Assembly (NCBI GenBank): GCA_036556965.1
Contig: DATBIO010000105.1
Coordinates: 1-12,160 of the forward strand
From: DATBIO01 sp036556965
Lineage (GTDB): Bacteria > Acidobacteriota > Vicinamibacteria > Fen-336
Reading direction: 5' to 3'
DNA: 12,160 nt
Shown: piece after piece, positions 6,615 to 12,160 of the stretch
How the letters are laid out: every line of letters starts with the position of its first letter
Position numbering within the stretch: the first letter of the stretch is position 1
The notes under the pieces: model-generated
Told to the model about the DNA's origin: nothing
Databases searched by the model: none
Seen by the model: only the letters and a program-made list of their open reading frames with translations
Position numbers and translations under genes: made by a program

Positions 6615-6959
6615 CTATTTCCGGGGCGCCCGCTTCGCGGGCCGAGGAGCCGACGCCACGTTGCGCCAGGCCGCGGCGAGCGCGGTGCGCAGGGTGCGCG
6701 CCGTCGCCGCGCGCAGGCGGACGCCGGTGGCGCCGCGGCGGCCCCAGCCGCCCTTGACGGGAGAGAACACGCCCGGCTCGGCGCTGACCAGCGCCTCCTG
6801 CTGATCGGGGGTGAGCTTCACCATCCCCCAGCCGGCGTCGGGGTAGCCCAGCGTGGCGAAGATCTTCCCGCCCACGCGGAAGTCGGGATGCCCCATGTGC
6901 CCGACCTCGACGGCCTCGGGAAGCTGGAGGGCGAGCCGGCGGAAGCCTGCCGCGGTCAT
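6615..6959 (-). CDS. MmcQ/YjbR family protein
   Basis: This 114-aa protein has the size and motif order of the MmcQ/YjbR family, which has a CyaY-like or double-wing fold and is often labelled DNA-binding without a defined role. Recognisable segments are LALQLPEAVEVGHMGHPDFRVGGKIFATL (8-37), a lysine strand GWGMVKLTPDQQEAL (43-57), and the GVFSPVKGGWGRRGATGVRL block (63-82), which matches the family's 'P..gGWGrkGwt.v.L' pattern. The last 25 residues are basic and Ala/Pro-rich. The ATG at 6959-6957 lies 19 nt after the stop of the DUF349 gene, and 16 nt separate its own stop from the NTF2-like start, so it sits mid-operon. No strong SD is visible. Confidence 0.87.
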   Translation of the reverse strand: MTAAGFRRLALQLPEAVEVGHMGHPDFRVGGKIFATLGYPDAGWGMVKLTPDQQEALVSAEPGVFSPVKGGWGRRGATGVRLRAATARTLRTALAAAWRNVASAPRPAKRAPRK

Positions 6960-6978
6960 GCCGCGTCCGCCGCGGACC

Positions 6979-9462
6979 CTAGACCGCGTCGAGCACGCGC
7001 TTGCAGGCGGCCTGGAAGCGCGCGCGCAGCGCGTCGCTGTCGGTGACGCCGCGCGGCCCGAGCTTGTCCCAGGCGGCCCGGGCCTGGTCCACCTTCTCGC
7101 GCAGGGCCCGCCGCCTGGCCTTCTCGTCCACCGCGGCTCCCATCGTGCGTGCGGCCAGCGCCTCGCGCCACTGCTGGGCCAGGCGCATGGCGGGAGAGAC
7201 GTCGGCGGGCACGGCGGGCAGGTCCCCCGCCAGCGCCTCCACGCTCTTGCACAGGCGCTCCATCTTCTGGCGGGCGGCCTCGGGGTCGAGGTCGGTCCCC
7301 TTGAAGGCGGCGGGCGCGGCCTCCACCAGGCGCGCCAGGGCCGCGTCGAAGCGTGCGGCCATCTCGCGCGGCGCCGCCGCGCCGCCGCCCTGCCTCCACT
7401 CCGCCTGGGCCTGGGCCACCGCGCCCGCGAGGTCGGCCCCGTCCGCCTCCAGCCCCTCCACCCGCTCCACCACCGCGGCCAGCGCCTCCGAGCGCCGCGC
7501 GGCGTCGATCTCTCCCCGGCGGCGGTAGCGGTCGTCGAGGCGCTGGCCGGCGGCGCGGAAGCGCTCCCAGAGCGCGTCTCCCTTGTCCTTGCGCACCGGC
7601 CCCGCCTGCTTCCACTCCCCCTGCAGGCGCTTCATCTCCTCGCGCGCCGCCTCCCAGTCCTCGGACTCGGCCAGGGCCTCCGCGCGCACCACCAGCGCCT
7701 CGCGCGCGTGCAGGCCGCGCGCGCGGTCCGCGTTCAGCCGGGCGCGGTCCTCCTTGCGCCGGGTGAAGAAGCGGTCGCAGGCCCCGCGGAAGCGCGCCCA
7801 CAGCGCCTCGGACTGGGCGCGGGGGACGGGCCCCATGGCCTTCCACTCCGCCTGCAGCGCCTGGAGGCGCTGCGCGGTGGCCACCCAGTCCCGCGACTCG
7901 GCCAGCGACTCCGCCTCCACGCACAGCGCCTCCTTCCGGCGCTGGTTCTCCTGCCGCTTCGCCTTCTCCGCCTTGAAGTGCACGACGCAGCGCGCGTGGA
8001 CCTCGTCGCGCGCGGTCTTGAACCGCCGCCACAGCTCCTCCGCCTGCTCCCGCGGGGCGCGGCTGGCCTCCTTCCAGCGCTCCTCGAGGTCGCGCAGGGC
8101 CTTGGCCGCCTTGCCCAGGTCCTTCTCCTCGCGCAACGCTTCCACCCGCGCGCAGAGGTCCTCCTGCACGCCGGCGTTGGCCCAGCGCGTCCACTCGTCC
8201 GACTCGCGCAGCTCCTGCAGCCGCGGATAGAGGAGGGCGCGCGCCGCCTTCAGGCGGGCGACGATGGCGTCGCGGTCCTTCTTGGCGGGCAGCCGCCCGG
8301 GGTCGTCCTGCGCGGCCCGCGCCTCGCGCAGGGCCAGCTCGCAATCGCGGAGGGCGGGCTGCGGGTCGCGGGCCAGCGCCTCCATGCGCTCGCAGAGGGC
8401 GAGCAGGTGGGCATGGTGGTCCCGGGCCTGCGCCTCCCGCTCGGCCTTCGCCTCTCCCAGGCGCGCGTCCAGGCGCGCGGCGGCCTGGGCGATGCGCGCG
8501 GCGTGGCCCGGGTCGGCCAGCCCCGTCTCCGCCGCCCAGCGGCGGCGCAGGCCCAGCATGCGGCGTCCCGCCTCCTCCAGGTCGGGAAGCTCGGCGGCCT
8601 GCTCCATCTCCGCGCACAGGGCCTCCAGCCTCGGCCGCGCGTCCTCGGGGGCGGGCCCGTCTTCCGCGGGCGCGGGGTCGTCCGGCGCGGCCGGCGCCGC
8701 CACGGCCGCCTCCACCACGGCCTCCTCGTCCGCGGGGACGGGGAGGACCGGCGGGTCCGCCGTCTCCTGCGCGGCGGCGGTGACCGCATCCGGGGCGTCC
8801 TCGGACGCACCGGCCTCGGGAGGAGGAGCCGGCCGCAGGACGGCCAGCCGCTCGAGAGCGCGGCGCGCGGCGCCCTTGTGCCGGCCGTGGGCCGCCACCG
8901 ACTCCAGGGCCGCCACTTCGTCCACGCGCTCCACCGCGGCCAGGGCCACGTCCTTGTGCTCGCTGCGGAGGGCCAGCTCCGCGAGCGCGGCGGCGTCGTT
9001 CAAGCGCGCCAGCGCCTCCCGCCGCGTCTCCGCATCGGGGCCGCGGCGGGCCACGATGGACAGGGCGCGCGTGGAGGTGAGCCGGGAGGCGGCGGCGCGG
9101 CGCACCGCGGGAACCCGCGCGCCGATGGCGACGTCGGTCAGCACGCGCGCCTCGGAGAGGGCCTCCACCGCCGCCCGGCCCTCTCCCTCGTCCTGCGTCT
9201 CCATGGCCACGCGCTGCAGGCCCTCGGCCGCCGCCGTCCGCACGCCCTCGTCCTCGTCCTCCCGGGCGCGCTCGGCCAGCACGGGCACGTCGTGCAGGCG
9301 ATGGAGGGCCGCGCGGCGCACGAGGGCGTCGGGGTCGGTGCGGGCGATCTCGGCGAGCAGCGCCGCCTCCCCGGAGGCGATCTGGCGGACGGCGTCCGCG
9401 CGCACCGCGGGATCGTCGTGCTTCCACGGTGGCTTCGCTCGGAAGCGGTCGAGGAGCGTCAC
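6979..9462 (-). CDS. Large HEAT-repeat plus multi-DUF349 protein
   Basis: At 827 aa this is the largest complete gene here. Residues about 15-205 are HEAT-like alpha-solenoid repeats (alternating D-x-x-VR-x-x-A and short helices, e.g. DPDALVRRAALHRL). Residues about 211-275 form a Pro/Ala/Asp/Glu-rich, probably disordered linker. From about 278 to the end the protein is nearly all helical, with a repeated L-x-x-x-W-K-x-x-G-P-V pattern followed by LW-x-RF-x-x-A of DUF349 units. Clear units start near 452, 530 and 608; weaker ones lie near 300, 680 and 785, the last ending the protein. DUF349 has no established function. No signal peptide or membrane segment is seen, so it is expected to be cytosolic. 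The start is GTG (9462-9460) without a good SD; MTLLDRFRAKPPWKHDDP reads as a natural N-terminus. It lies between dinB-like and mmcQ-like genes on the same strand. Confidence 0.85.
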   Translation of the reverse strand: MTLLDRFRAKPPWKHDDPAVRADAVRQIASGEAALLAEIARTDPDALVRRAALHRLHDVPVLAERAREDEDEGVRTAAAEGLQRVAMETQDEGEGRAAVEALSEARVLTDVAIGARVPAVRRAAASRLTSTRALSIVARRGPDAETRREALARLNDAAALAELALRSEHKDVALAAVERVDEVAALESVAAHGRHKGAARRALERLAVLRPAPPPEAGASEDAPDAVTAAAQETADPPVLPVPADEEAVVEAAVAAPAAPDDPAPAEDGPAPEDARPRLEALCAEMEQAAELPDLEEAGRRMLGLRRRWAAETGLADPGHAARIAQAAARLDARLGEAKAEREAQARDHHAHLLALCERMEALARDPQPALRDCELALREARAAQDDPGRLPAKKDRDAIVARLKAARALLYPRLQELRESDEWTRWANAGVQEDLCARVEALREEKDLGKAAKALRDLEERWKEASRAPREQAEELWRRFKTARDEVHARCVVHFKAEKAKRQENQRRKEALCVEAESLAESRDWVATAQRLQALQAEWKAMGPVPRAQSEALWARFRGACDRFFTRRKEDRARLNADRARGLHAREALVVRAEALAESEDWEAAREEMKRLQGEWKQAGPVRKDKGDALWERFRAAGQRLDDRYRRRGEIDAARRSEALAAVVERVEGLEADGADLAGAVAQAQAEWRQGGGAAAPREMAARFDAALARLVEAAPAAFKGTDLDPEAARQKMERLCKSVEALAGDLPAVPADVSPAMRLAQQWREALAARTMGAAVDEKARRRALREKVDQARAAWDKLGPRGVTDSDALRARFQAACKRVLDAV

Positions 9463-9500
9463 GGAACCACGAGTTTAACCCTGCCGGGGCCGGCTGCGGC

Positions 9501-10001
9501 TCAGGCCCCCTGCAGGCGCTTCAGCAGCTGGATCTGCCCGGCGTGGTACAGGTCGTGGGCGGCCGCGCCCCGCACCAGGGCGCCCAGGTCGTAGCCGGAC
9601 CCCGCCGGGCGCCGCAGGTCGGCCGGGCGCAGGCGCGCCACCGCCTGGCGCAGCCGGCGGTGCTCGTCCGCCAGCACCTCCAGGTCCTTCCGCCACGCGC
9701 GCGCGTCGCTCCCCTGCCGCGGGAACCAGTTGCTGCCCTCGTAGGGAAAGGAGCCGCGCCGCTCTCCGGTCAGCCGCCGGCGCACGGCGTACTTCCAGTA
9801 GGCGGCGTGGACCACCTCTTCCCAGATGCTGTGCCGGCCGGGCGCCGGCCGCCACGCGGCCTGGGCGGTCTTCAGCCCCTTGATCGAGCCGCGGAGGTTG
9901 GTGCCGTGCCAGGACCGGCGGTCGAAGGCCTCGTCGAGCAGCGCCAGCAGGACCGAGACGCCGTCCGCGCCGCTCCGGACCATCCCCTGCTGGGTACGCA
10001 T
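9501..10001 (-). CDS. DinB family protein
   Basis: The 166-aa protein fits the DinB/YfiT four-helix-bundle family, whose members often bind a metal through three histidines and include thiol-S-transferase-like enzymes of unknown substrate. Candidate ligands are H57 and H65 in RHSIWEEVVHAAYWK and H149/H153 in the C-terminal AAHDLYHAGQIQLLKRL, which is the most characteristic family segment. The ATG at 10001-9999 gives MRTQQGMVRS; the in-frame ATG six codons later is an alternative start preceded by GGGG. The SD is weak for either. It is the first gene of a leftward run leading into the DUF349, MmcQ and NTF2-like genes (38 nt to the DUF349 start). Upstream is the divergent region with a long inverted repeat, which may contain its regulatory site. 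Confidence 0.82.
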   Translation of the reverse strand: MRTQQGMVRSGADGVSVLLALLDEAFDRRSWHGTNLRGSIKGLKTAQAAWRPAPGRHSIWEEVVHAAYWKYAVRRRLTGERRGSFPYEGSNWFPRQGSDARAWRKDLEVLADEHRRLRQAVARLRPADLRRPAGSGYDLGALVRGAAAHDLYHAGQIQLLKRLQGA

Positions 10002-10010
10002 GAAGGCCGG

Positions 10011-10053
10011 CGAAAGTTCCGCGCCCGCGGCCGGCCGCGGGTGACTACTTTCG
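10011..10053. promoter_or_regulatory. Nested inverted repeat in divergent intergenic region
   Basis: An 18-bp perfect palindrome, CCCGCGGCCGGCCGCGGG, lies at 10024-10041. It is framed by an outer inverted repeat: CGAAAGT at 10011-10017 and ACTTTCG at 10047-10053, centred within half a base of the same axis. It sits in the 114-bp gap between the divergent dinB-like gene and the small membrane protein gene, directly upstream of the dinB-like start. The position suits an operator for a dimeric regulator or a 5'-leader hairpin. A -35-like TTGACG at 10060-10065 lies just to the right, facing the small membrane protein gene, but I see no well-spaced -10. The outer A/T-containing arms make this less likely to be a pure GC-bias accident. 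Confidence 0.45.
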
Positions 10054-10115
10054 CAACCTTTGACGCGCCCCCAGCGTCTTTAGAGGCGGAACACGACGTA
10101 GGAGGCGCGGAAAGG

Positions 10116-10364
10116 ATGGACGCGATGGCGAAGCTGGATGCGGAAGAGAGCCGCCGGATCCGCGAGCAGCAGGGCTCGACCTTCCTCTGGACCGAGGTGT
10201 ACGGCCACCCCGGGCGCGGGACGACGGTGCGGGAAGAGCTGCGGGACATGCTCTTCGCGGGCGCGCTCCTGGTGCTGGCCGCGGGCGTGGCCGGTTTCCT
10301 GACCCTGGAGCCCGCCTACGCCGACACGGGCCGCGCCCCGCAGGCGGAGGCGCGGGCGCACTGA
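10116..10364 (+). CDS. Small single-pass membrane protein, function unknown
   Basis: An 82-aa ORF with a good ribosome binding site: GGAGG at 10101-10105, ten bases before the ATG at 10116. A second in-frame ATG at 10125 is a possible alternative. Residues 1-44 are charged and soluble (MDAMAKLDAEESRRIREQQG, then STFLWTEVYGHPGRGTTVREELRD), residues about 46-64 are one hydrophobic membrane segment (LFAGALLVLAAGVAGFLTL), and the tail is short and rich in Ala, Arg and acidic residues. The N-terminal region lacks signal-peptide features, so an N-in single-pass topology is likely. I do not recognise a family. The RBS, membrane segment, conventional stop and hairpin following the stop support a real gene. 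It diverges from the dinB-like gene and precedes the M28 peptidase. Confidence 0.65.
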   Translation: MDAMAKLDAEESRRIREQQGSTFLWTEVYGHPGRGTTVREELRDMLFAGALLVLAAGVAGFLTLEPAYADTGRAPQAEARAH

Positions 10365-10372
10365 ACGACGGG

Positions 10373-10402
10373 CCCGCACGCCGGCCCCCACCGGCGCGCG
10401 GG
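10373..10402 (+). terminator. Terminator-like hairpin after the small membrane protein gene
   Basis: CCCGCACGCCGG at 10373-10384 pairs with CCGGCGCGCGGG at 10391-10402 (12-bp stem, one A-C mismatch, loop CCCCCA), starting nine bases after the stop codon. No U-tract follows; the next bases are TAGAATGC, where TAGAAT could serve as a -10 box for the next gene. It may end the small-gene transcript or act only as a stabilising 3' hairpin. Confidence 0.45.
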
Positions 10403-10410
10403 TAGAATGC

Positions 10411-10444
10411 GCGGCCTCCGCCCCTGGAGGCGGACGGAGGCCGC
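10411..10444 (+). promoter_or_regulatory. Hairpin sequestering the RBS of the M28 peptidase gene
   Basis: GCGGCCTCCG at 10411-10420 and CGGAGGCCGC at 10435-10444 are perfect 10-bp complements, and the right arm ends at the base before the ATG at 10445. The only strong SD near the start, GGAGG at 10436-10440, is inside that arm. The loop contains a second GGAGG (10426-10430) that can pair with the same CCTCC at 10415-10419, giving an alternative 6-bp hairpin (10414-10419 with 10426-10431) that would free the proximal SD. This layout could regulate translation, but it is inferred from pairing alone. Confidence 0.4.
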
Positions 10445-12160
10445 ATGATCCTCGTCGCCGCCGTTCTCGCCGCCACCTCGGCCACCTTTCTCGGATTCCG
10501 GCCCGAGCGCGCCGACGTGCAGCGCGCGCTGGAGGCGCGCTTCGACCAGAGCCTGCGCGCGGAGAACCTGCGCGAGTGGATGCGCCGGCTCAGCGCGCGG
10601 CCGCACCACGTCGGCTCGCCCTACGGCCGGCAGAACGCGGAGTTCATCGCCGCCCAGTTCCGCTCGTGGGGCTACGAGACGCGCATCGAGGAGTTCGAGG
10701 TCCTCTTCCCCACGCCCCGCCAGCGCGTGCTGGAGATGACGGCGCCCCGCCCCTTCCGGGCGCGCCTGGCGGAGCCGCCGCTGCCCGAGGACGCGACCTC
10801 CGGCCAGACCGCGGAGCAGCTGCCCGTCTACAACGCCTATTCGGTGGACGGCGACGTGAGCGGCGAGCTGGTGTACGTCAACTACGGCGTGCCCGCCGAC
10901 TACGAGGAGCTGGACCGCCGGGGCATCGACGTGAAGGGCAAGGTGGTCATCGCCCGCTACGGCGGCTCCTGGCGCGGCATCAAGCCCAAGGTGGCGGCCG
11001 AGCGCGGGGCCGTGGGCTGCATCCTCTACTCCGACCCGCGCGACGACGGCTTCTTCCGCGGCGACCCCTACCCCCGGGGCCCCTGGCGCAGCGAGCACGG
11101 CGCCCAGCGCGGCTCCGTGAAGGACGCGCCGCTGTACTCCGGCGACCCCCTGACCCCGGGAGTGGGGGCCACGCGCGACGCCAAGCGCCTGCCCCTCTCC
11201 GAGGCCCACACCCTCACGCGCATCCCCGTGCTCCCCGTCTCCTGGAGCGACGCCCAGCCGCTGCTGCAGGCCCTGGAAGGGCCGGTGGCGCCGGAGGGGT
11301 GGCGCGGCGCGCTGCCCCTCACCTACCACCTGGGGCCGGGCCCCGCGCGCGTGCGCCTGGCCCTGGCCTTCGACTGGAAGATGGTCACCGCCCACGACGT
11401 GATCGCCGTCCTGCGCGGGCGCGAGAAGCCCGACGAGTGGATCCTGCGCGGCAACCACCACGACGCGTGGGTGAACGGGGCCAAGGACCCCGTGAGCGGC
11501 ATGGTGGCCCTCATGGAGGAGGCGCGCGCGGTGGCCGCGCTGCGCGGCACGGGCTGGGCCCCGCGGCGCACCCTCGTGTACGCGGCCTGGGACGCCGAGG
11601 AGCAGGGCCTCATCGGCTCCACGGAGTGGGCGGAGACGCACGCGGAGGAGCTGCGCCGGCGCGCGGTGGCCTACGTGAACAGCGACTCCAACGGGCGCGG
11701 CTTCCTGGAGGCGGGCGGGTCGCACAGCCTGGAGGCGCTGGTCAACGAGGTGGCGGAGTCGGTGGAGGACCCCGCCACCAGGGTCAGCGTGCGCCAGCGC
11801 CTGCGCGCCCTGCGCTGGCTCAGCGGCGCTCCCGACGCGCGCAAGGAGGCGCACGAGCGGAAGGACCTGCGCATCGACGCCCTGGGCTCGGGCTCGGACT
11901 ACACGCCCTTCCTGCAGCACCTGGGCATCGCCTCCCTCAACCTGGGCTTCGGCGGGGAGGACGACGGCGGCTCCTACCACTCCATCTACGACTCCTTCGA
12001 CCACTACACGCGCTTCGGCGACCCCAGCTTCGAATATGGAATCGCGCTGGTGCAGACCGCCGGCCGGGTCGTGCTGCGCTGCGCGGCGGCGGAGGCGCTG
12101 CCGTTCCAGTTCGGGCGACTGGCGGCGACGTTCGACCGCTACGCGAAGGAGGTCGCGAAG
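10445..12160 (+). CDS. Secreted M28 family metallopeptidase (PSMA/glutamate carboxypeptidase II-like), 3' end missing
   Basis: The frame is open for 572 codons to the right edge. A short hydrophobic N-terminus (ILVAAVLAATSATFLGF) looks like a signal peptide, so the enzyme probably acts outside the cytoplasm. Residues about 130-290 correspond to a protease-associated (PA) insert domain (e.g. KGKVVIARYGGSWRGIKPKVAAERGAVG). The M28 catalytic domain follows, with the full di-zinc set by comparison with human PSMA: H338 in GNHHDAW, bridging D348 in KDPVSG, E385/E386 in WDAEEQGLIGSTEW, D414 in VNSDSNG and H512 in YHSIYD. GSGSDYTPFLQHLGI (481-495) is also typical. Family members remove C-terminal or N-terminal residues from peptides such as acidic dipeptides; the exact specificity is open. 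GGAGG at 10436-10440 precedes the ATG by four bases, within a hairpin. The C-terminal dimerisation domain is only begun at the edge. Confidence 0.92.
   Translation, partial: MILVAAVLAATSATFLGFRPERADVQRALEARFDQSLRAENLREWMRRLSARPHHVGSPYGRQNAEFIAAQFRSWGYETRIEEFEVLFPTPRQRVLEMTAPRPFRARLAEPPLPEDATSGQTAEQLPVYNAYSVDGDVSGELVYVNYGVPADYEELDRRGIDVKGKVVIARYGGSWRGIKPKVAAERGAVGCILYSDPRDDGFFRGDPYPRGPWRSEHGAQRGSVKDAPLYSGDPLTPGVGATRDAKRLPLSEAHTLTRIPVLPVSWSDAQPLLQALEGPVAPEGWRGALPLTYHLGPGPARVRLALAFDWKMVTAHDVIAVLRGREKPDEWILRGNHHDAWVNGAKDPVSGMVALMEEARAVAALRGTGWAPRRTLVYAAWDAEEQGLIGSTEWAETHAEELRRRAVAYVNSDSNGRGFLEAGGSHSLEALVNEVAESVEDPATRVSVRQRLRALRWLSGAPDARKEAHERKDLRIDALGSGSDYTPFLQHLGIASLNLGFGGEDDGGSYHSIYDSFDHYTRFGDPSFEYGIALVQTAGRVVLRCAAAEALPFQFGRLAATFDRYAKEVAK

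Noticed and set aside
9486..9509. GGGGCC/GGCCCC inverted repeat around the dinB-like stop codon as a terminator
   Set aside because: The 12-nt loop, 6-bp stem and lack of a T-tract are weak, and the next gene starts 38 nt later on the same strand, which favours read-through.
6853..9594. 913-codon plus-strand ORF opposite the DUF349 gene
   Set aside because: Although longer than the real gene, its product is Leu/Gly/Arg/Ala-biased with no domain, while the opposite frame encodes HEAT and DUF349 repeats with conserved W and F positions.
9429..10115. N-terminal extension of the small membrane protein frame back to 9429
   Set aside because: This part runs antisense through the DinB-family gene and is low complexity. 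A good SD at 10101-10105 supports a start at 10116.

Overview
The window is very GC-rich (well over 70% by eye), gene-dense bacterial chromosome with short intergenic gaps and strong G/C third-position bias. A lipobox on MsrB, a cardiolipin-synthase-like enzyme, a secreted PSMA-type M28 peptidase and a YggX-type protein fit a high-GC Gram-negative lineage. Acidobacteriota, Myxococcota or a similar group are possible, but I cannot assign a taxon from the sequence. I see no rRNA, tRNA, CRISPR array, insertion sequence or phage gene. No gene-free stretch exceeds about 115 bases.

Left part (1-4730). A truncated leftward gene with a signal-like N-terminus abuts a leftward pirin-family bicupin. Diverging from pirin is a rightward two-gene unit: a YggX-type Fe(2+)-trafficking protein made of two fused YggX domains, followed 4 nt later by a radical SAM protein. 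The radical SAM protein has an N-terminal Rossmann-like region, a CxxxCxxC cluster and a C-terminal FCCAEP tail. That tail matches my recollection of the 'CUAEP/CCAEP-tail' radical SAM family, where some members carry selenocysteine in the tail. Converging on it, with a 14-bp overlap of the coding ends, is an ATP-grasp ligase encoded 4 nt downstream of a lipoprotein MsrB. This block (iron cupin, iron handling, radical SAM, ATP-grasp, methionine sulfoxide repair) is the most interesting part of the window. Its genes may share an iron, redox or peptide-modification theme, but that is inference from proximity.

Middle part (4780-10001). A rightward membrane-anchored phospholipase D/cardiolipin-synthase-type protein is followed by a leftward run of four genes, in transcription order: a DinB-fold protein, a very large HEAT-repeat plus multi-DUF349 protein, an MmcQ/YjbR protein and a secreted NTF2/SnoaL-like (DUF4440-type) protein. 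Gaps of 16-38 nt suggest co-transcription.

Right part (10002-12160). A divergent intergenic region holds an 18-bp perfect palindrome nested in a wider inverted repeat. Next come a small single-pass membrane protein of 82 residues, a terminator-like hairpin, and the start of a large secreted M28 metallopeptidase of the PSMA/glutamate carboxypeptidase II type. The peptidase's ribosome binding site lies in the 3' arm of a perfect 10-bp hairpin ending at the start codon. The peptidase runs off the right edge.
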